Positions 5,485 to 5,705 of a stretch of DNA of 5,705 nucleotides are shown one piece after another. The translations under genes and the position numbers were made by a program. The notes below the pieces were generated by a model. It did no database searches, had not been told where the DNA came from, and saw only the letters and a list, made by a program, of their open reading frames with translations. The stretch's first letter is position 1. Each line of letters begins with the position of its first letter. Origin of the DNA: Clostridiales bacterium (GTDB taxonomy: Bacteria > Bacillota > Clostridia > Tissierellales > Sedimentibacteraceae); assembly GCA_003483345.1 (NCBI GenBank), contig DMWH01000036.1:1-5705 (forward strand), read 5' to 3'.

Positions 5485-5705
5485 ATGACTTTTTATAATT
5501 ATTTATTAAGCAGTCTGCCTAATGAGTTTACAGCCAAAATTATATATTACATATTAATTACCATAGCTTTATTATTAGCTTGCTCCATTATAAATTTTCT
5601 TGTAAACCGTGTAGTCTTAAAATATATAACAAAATATATAAAAAACAACAAATATAAATGGGATGATGTATTGTTGGATGCTAAATTATTTCAAAGAATT
5701 GCCTT
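5485..5705 (+). CDS. MscS-family mechanosensitive ion channel, N-terminal part
   Basis: Partial gene running off the window; 73 complete codons are visible from ATG 5485, preceded by AGGAG (5474-5478) at a six-base spacing. MscS-type channels open when membrane tension rises, releasing solutes on hypo-osmotic shock. A hydrophobic membrane segment spans about residues 19-40 (IIYYILITIALLLACSIINF), followed by a basic stretch and then KWDDVLLDAKLFQRIA (58-73). That WDDVLL plus aromatic/basic pattern is characteristic of the linker before the next helix in larger MscS-like (YnaI-type) channels. The pore helix and beta domain are not in the window, so completeness cannot be judged. Family assignment rests on this short N-terminal pattern and is good but not certain. 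Confidence 0.75.
   Translation, partial: MTFYNYLLSSLPNEFTAKIIYYILITIALLLACSIINFLVNRVVLKYITKYIKNNKYKWDDVLLDAKLFQRIA

Noticed and set aside
1..5705. CRISPR arrays, insertion sequences, phage or defence genes, tRNA/rRNA
   Set aside because: Read for spaced direct repeats, transposase-like frames and RNA-gene motifs; none were seen.

Overview
The window reads as a low-GC Bacillota chromosome, most likely an anaerobic Clostridia-type organism. The signs are A/T-rich intergenic DNA, strong AGGAG-type ribosome binding sites, sigma-A-like promoters, and a flavin-type fumarate-reductase-family enzyme of the kind anaerobes use for respiration. The lineage is an inference; there is no rRNA or tRNA to anchor it.

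Layout. (1) 1-852, plus strand: the C-terminal 283 residues of an FAD-dependent reductase of the fumarate/urocanate reductase (flavocytochrome c) family, cut by the window edge. (2) 853-984: a convergent intergenic gap with a GC-rich hairpin that probably terminates both flanking genes. (3) 985-2103, minus strand: a Gfo/Idh/MocA-family NAD(P)-dependent dehydrogenase. (4) 2104-2269: a compact divergent promoter region. (5) 2270-3034, plus: a classical short-chain dehydrogenase/reductase (SDR). (6) 3035-3193: an A/T-rich hairpin terminator, with a possible promoter overlapping it. (7) 3194-3685 and 3742-4344, plus: a prolyl-tRNA editing domain protein (ProX/YbaK fold) and a HhH-GPD DNA glycosylase. 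(8) 4345-4492: a perfect 11-bp inverted repeat followed by a strong sigma-A promoter. (9) 4493-4909 and 4934-5416, plus: a YjbQ/UPF0047 protein and a GNAT acetyltransferase, probably co-transcribed. (10) 5485 to the window end: the N-terminus of an MscS-family mechanosensitive channel.

How the genes work together. The divergent Gfo/Idh/MocA and SDR genes, with -35 boxes 13 bp apart, look like a co-regulated pair of oxidoreductases, perhaps for a sugar, polyol or related alcohol; the substrate cannot be read from sequence. The right half is a run of small housekeeping or quality-control genes (tRNA proofreading, alkylated-base repair, YjbQ, acetyltransferase, osmotic channel) with no evident shared pathway.

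No CRISPR array, insertion sequence, tRNA, rRNA, phage gene or clearly new multi-gene system is visible. The points most worth a second look are the altered substrate-site residue in the reductase, the missing catalytic Asp in the Gfo/Idh/MocA protein, the back-to-back promoters, and the palindrome before the YjbQ promoter.
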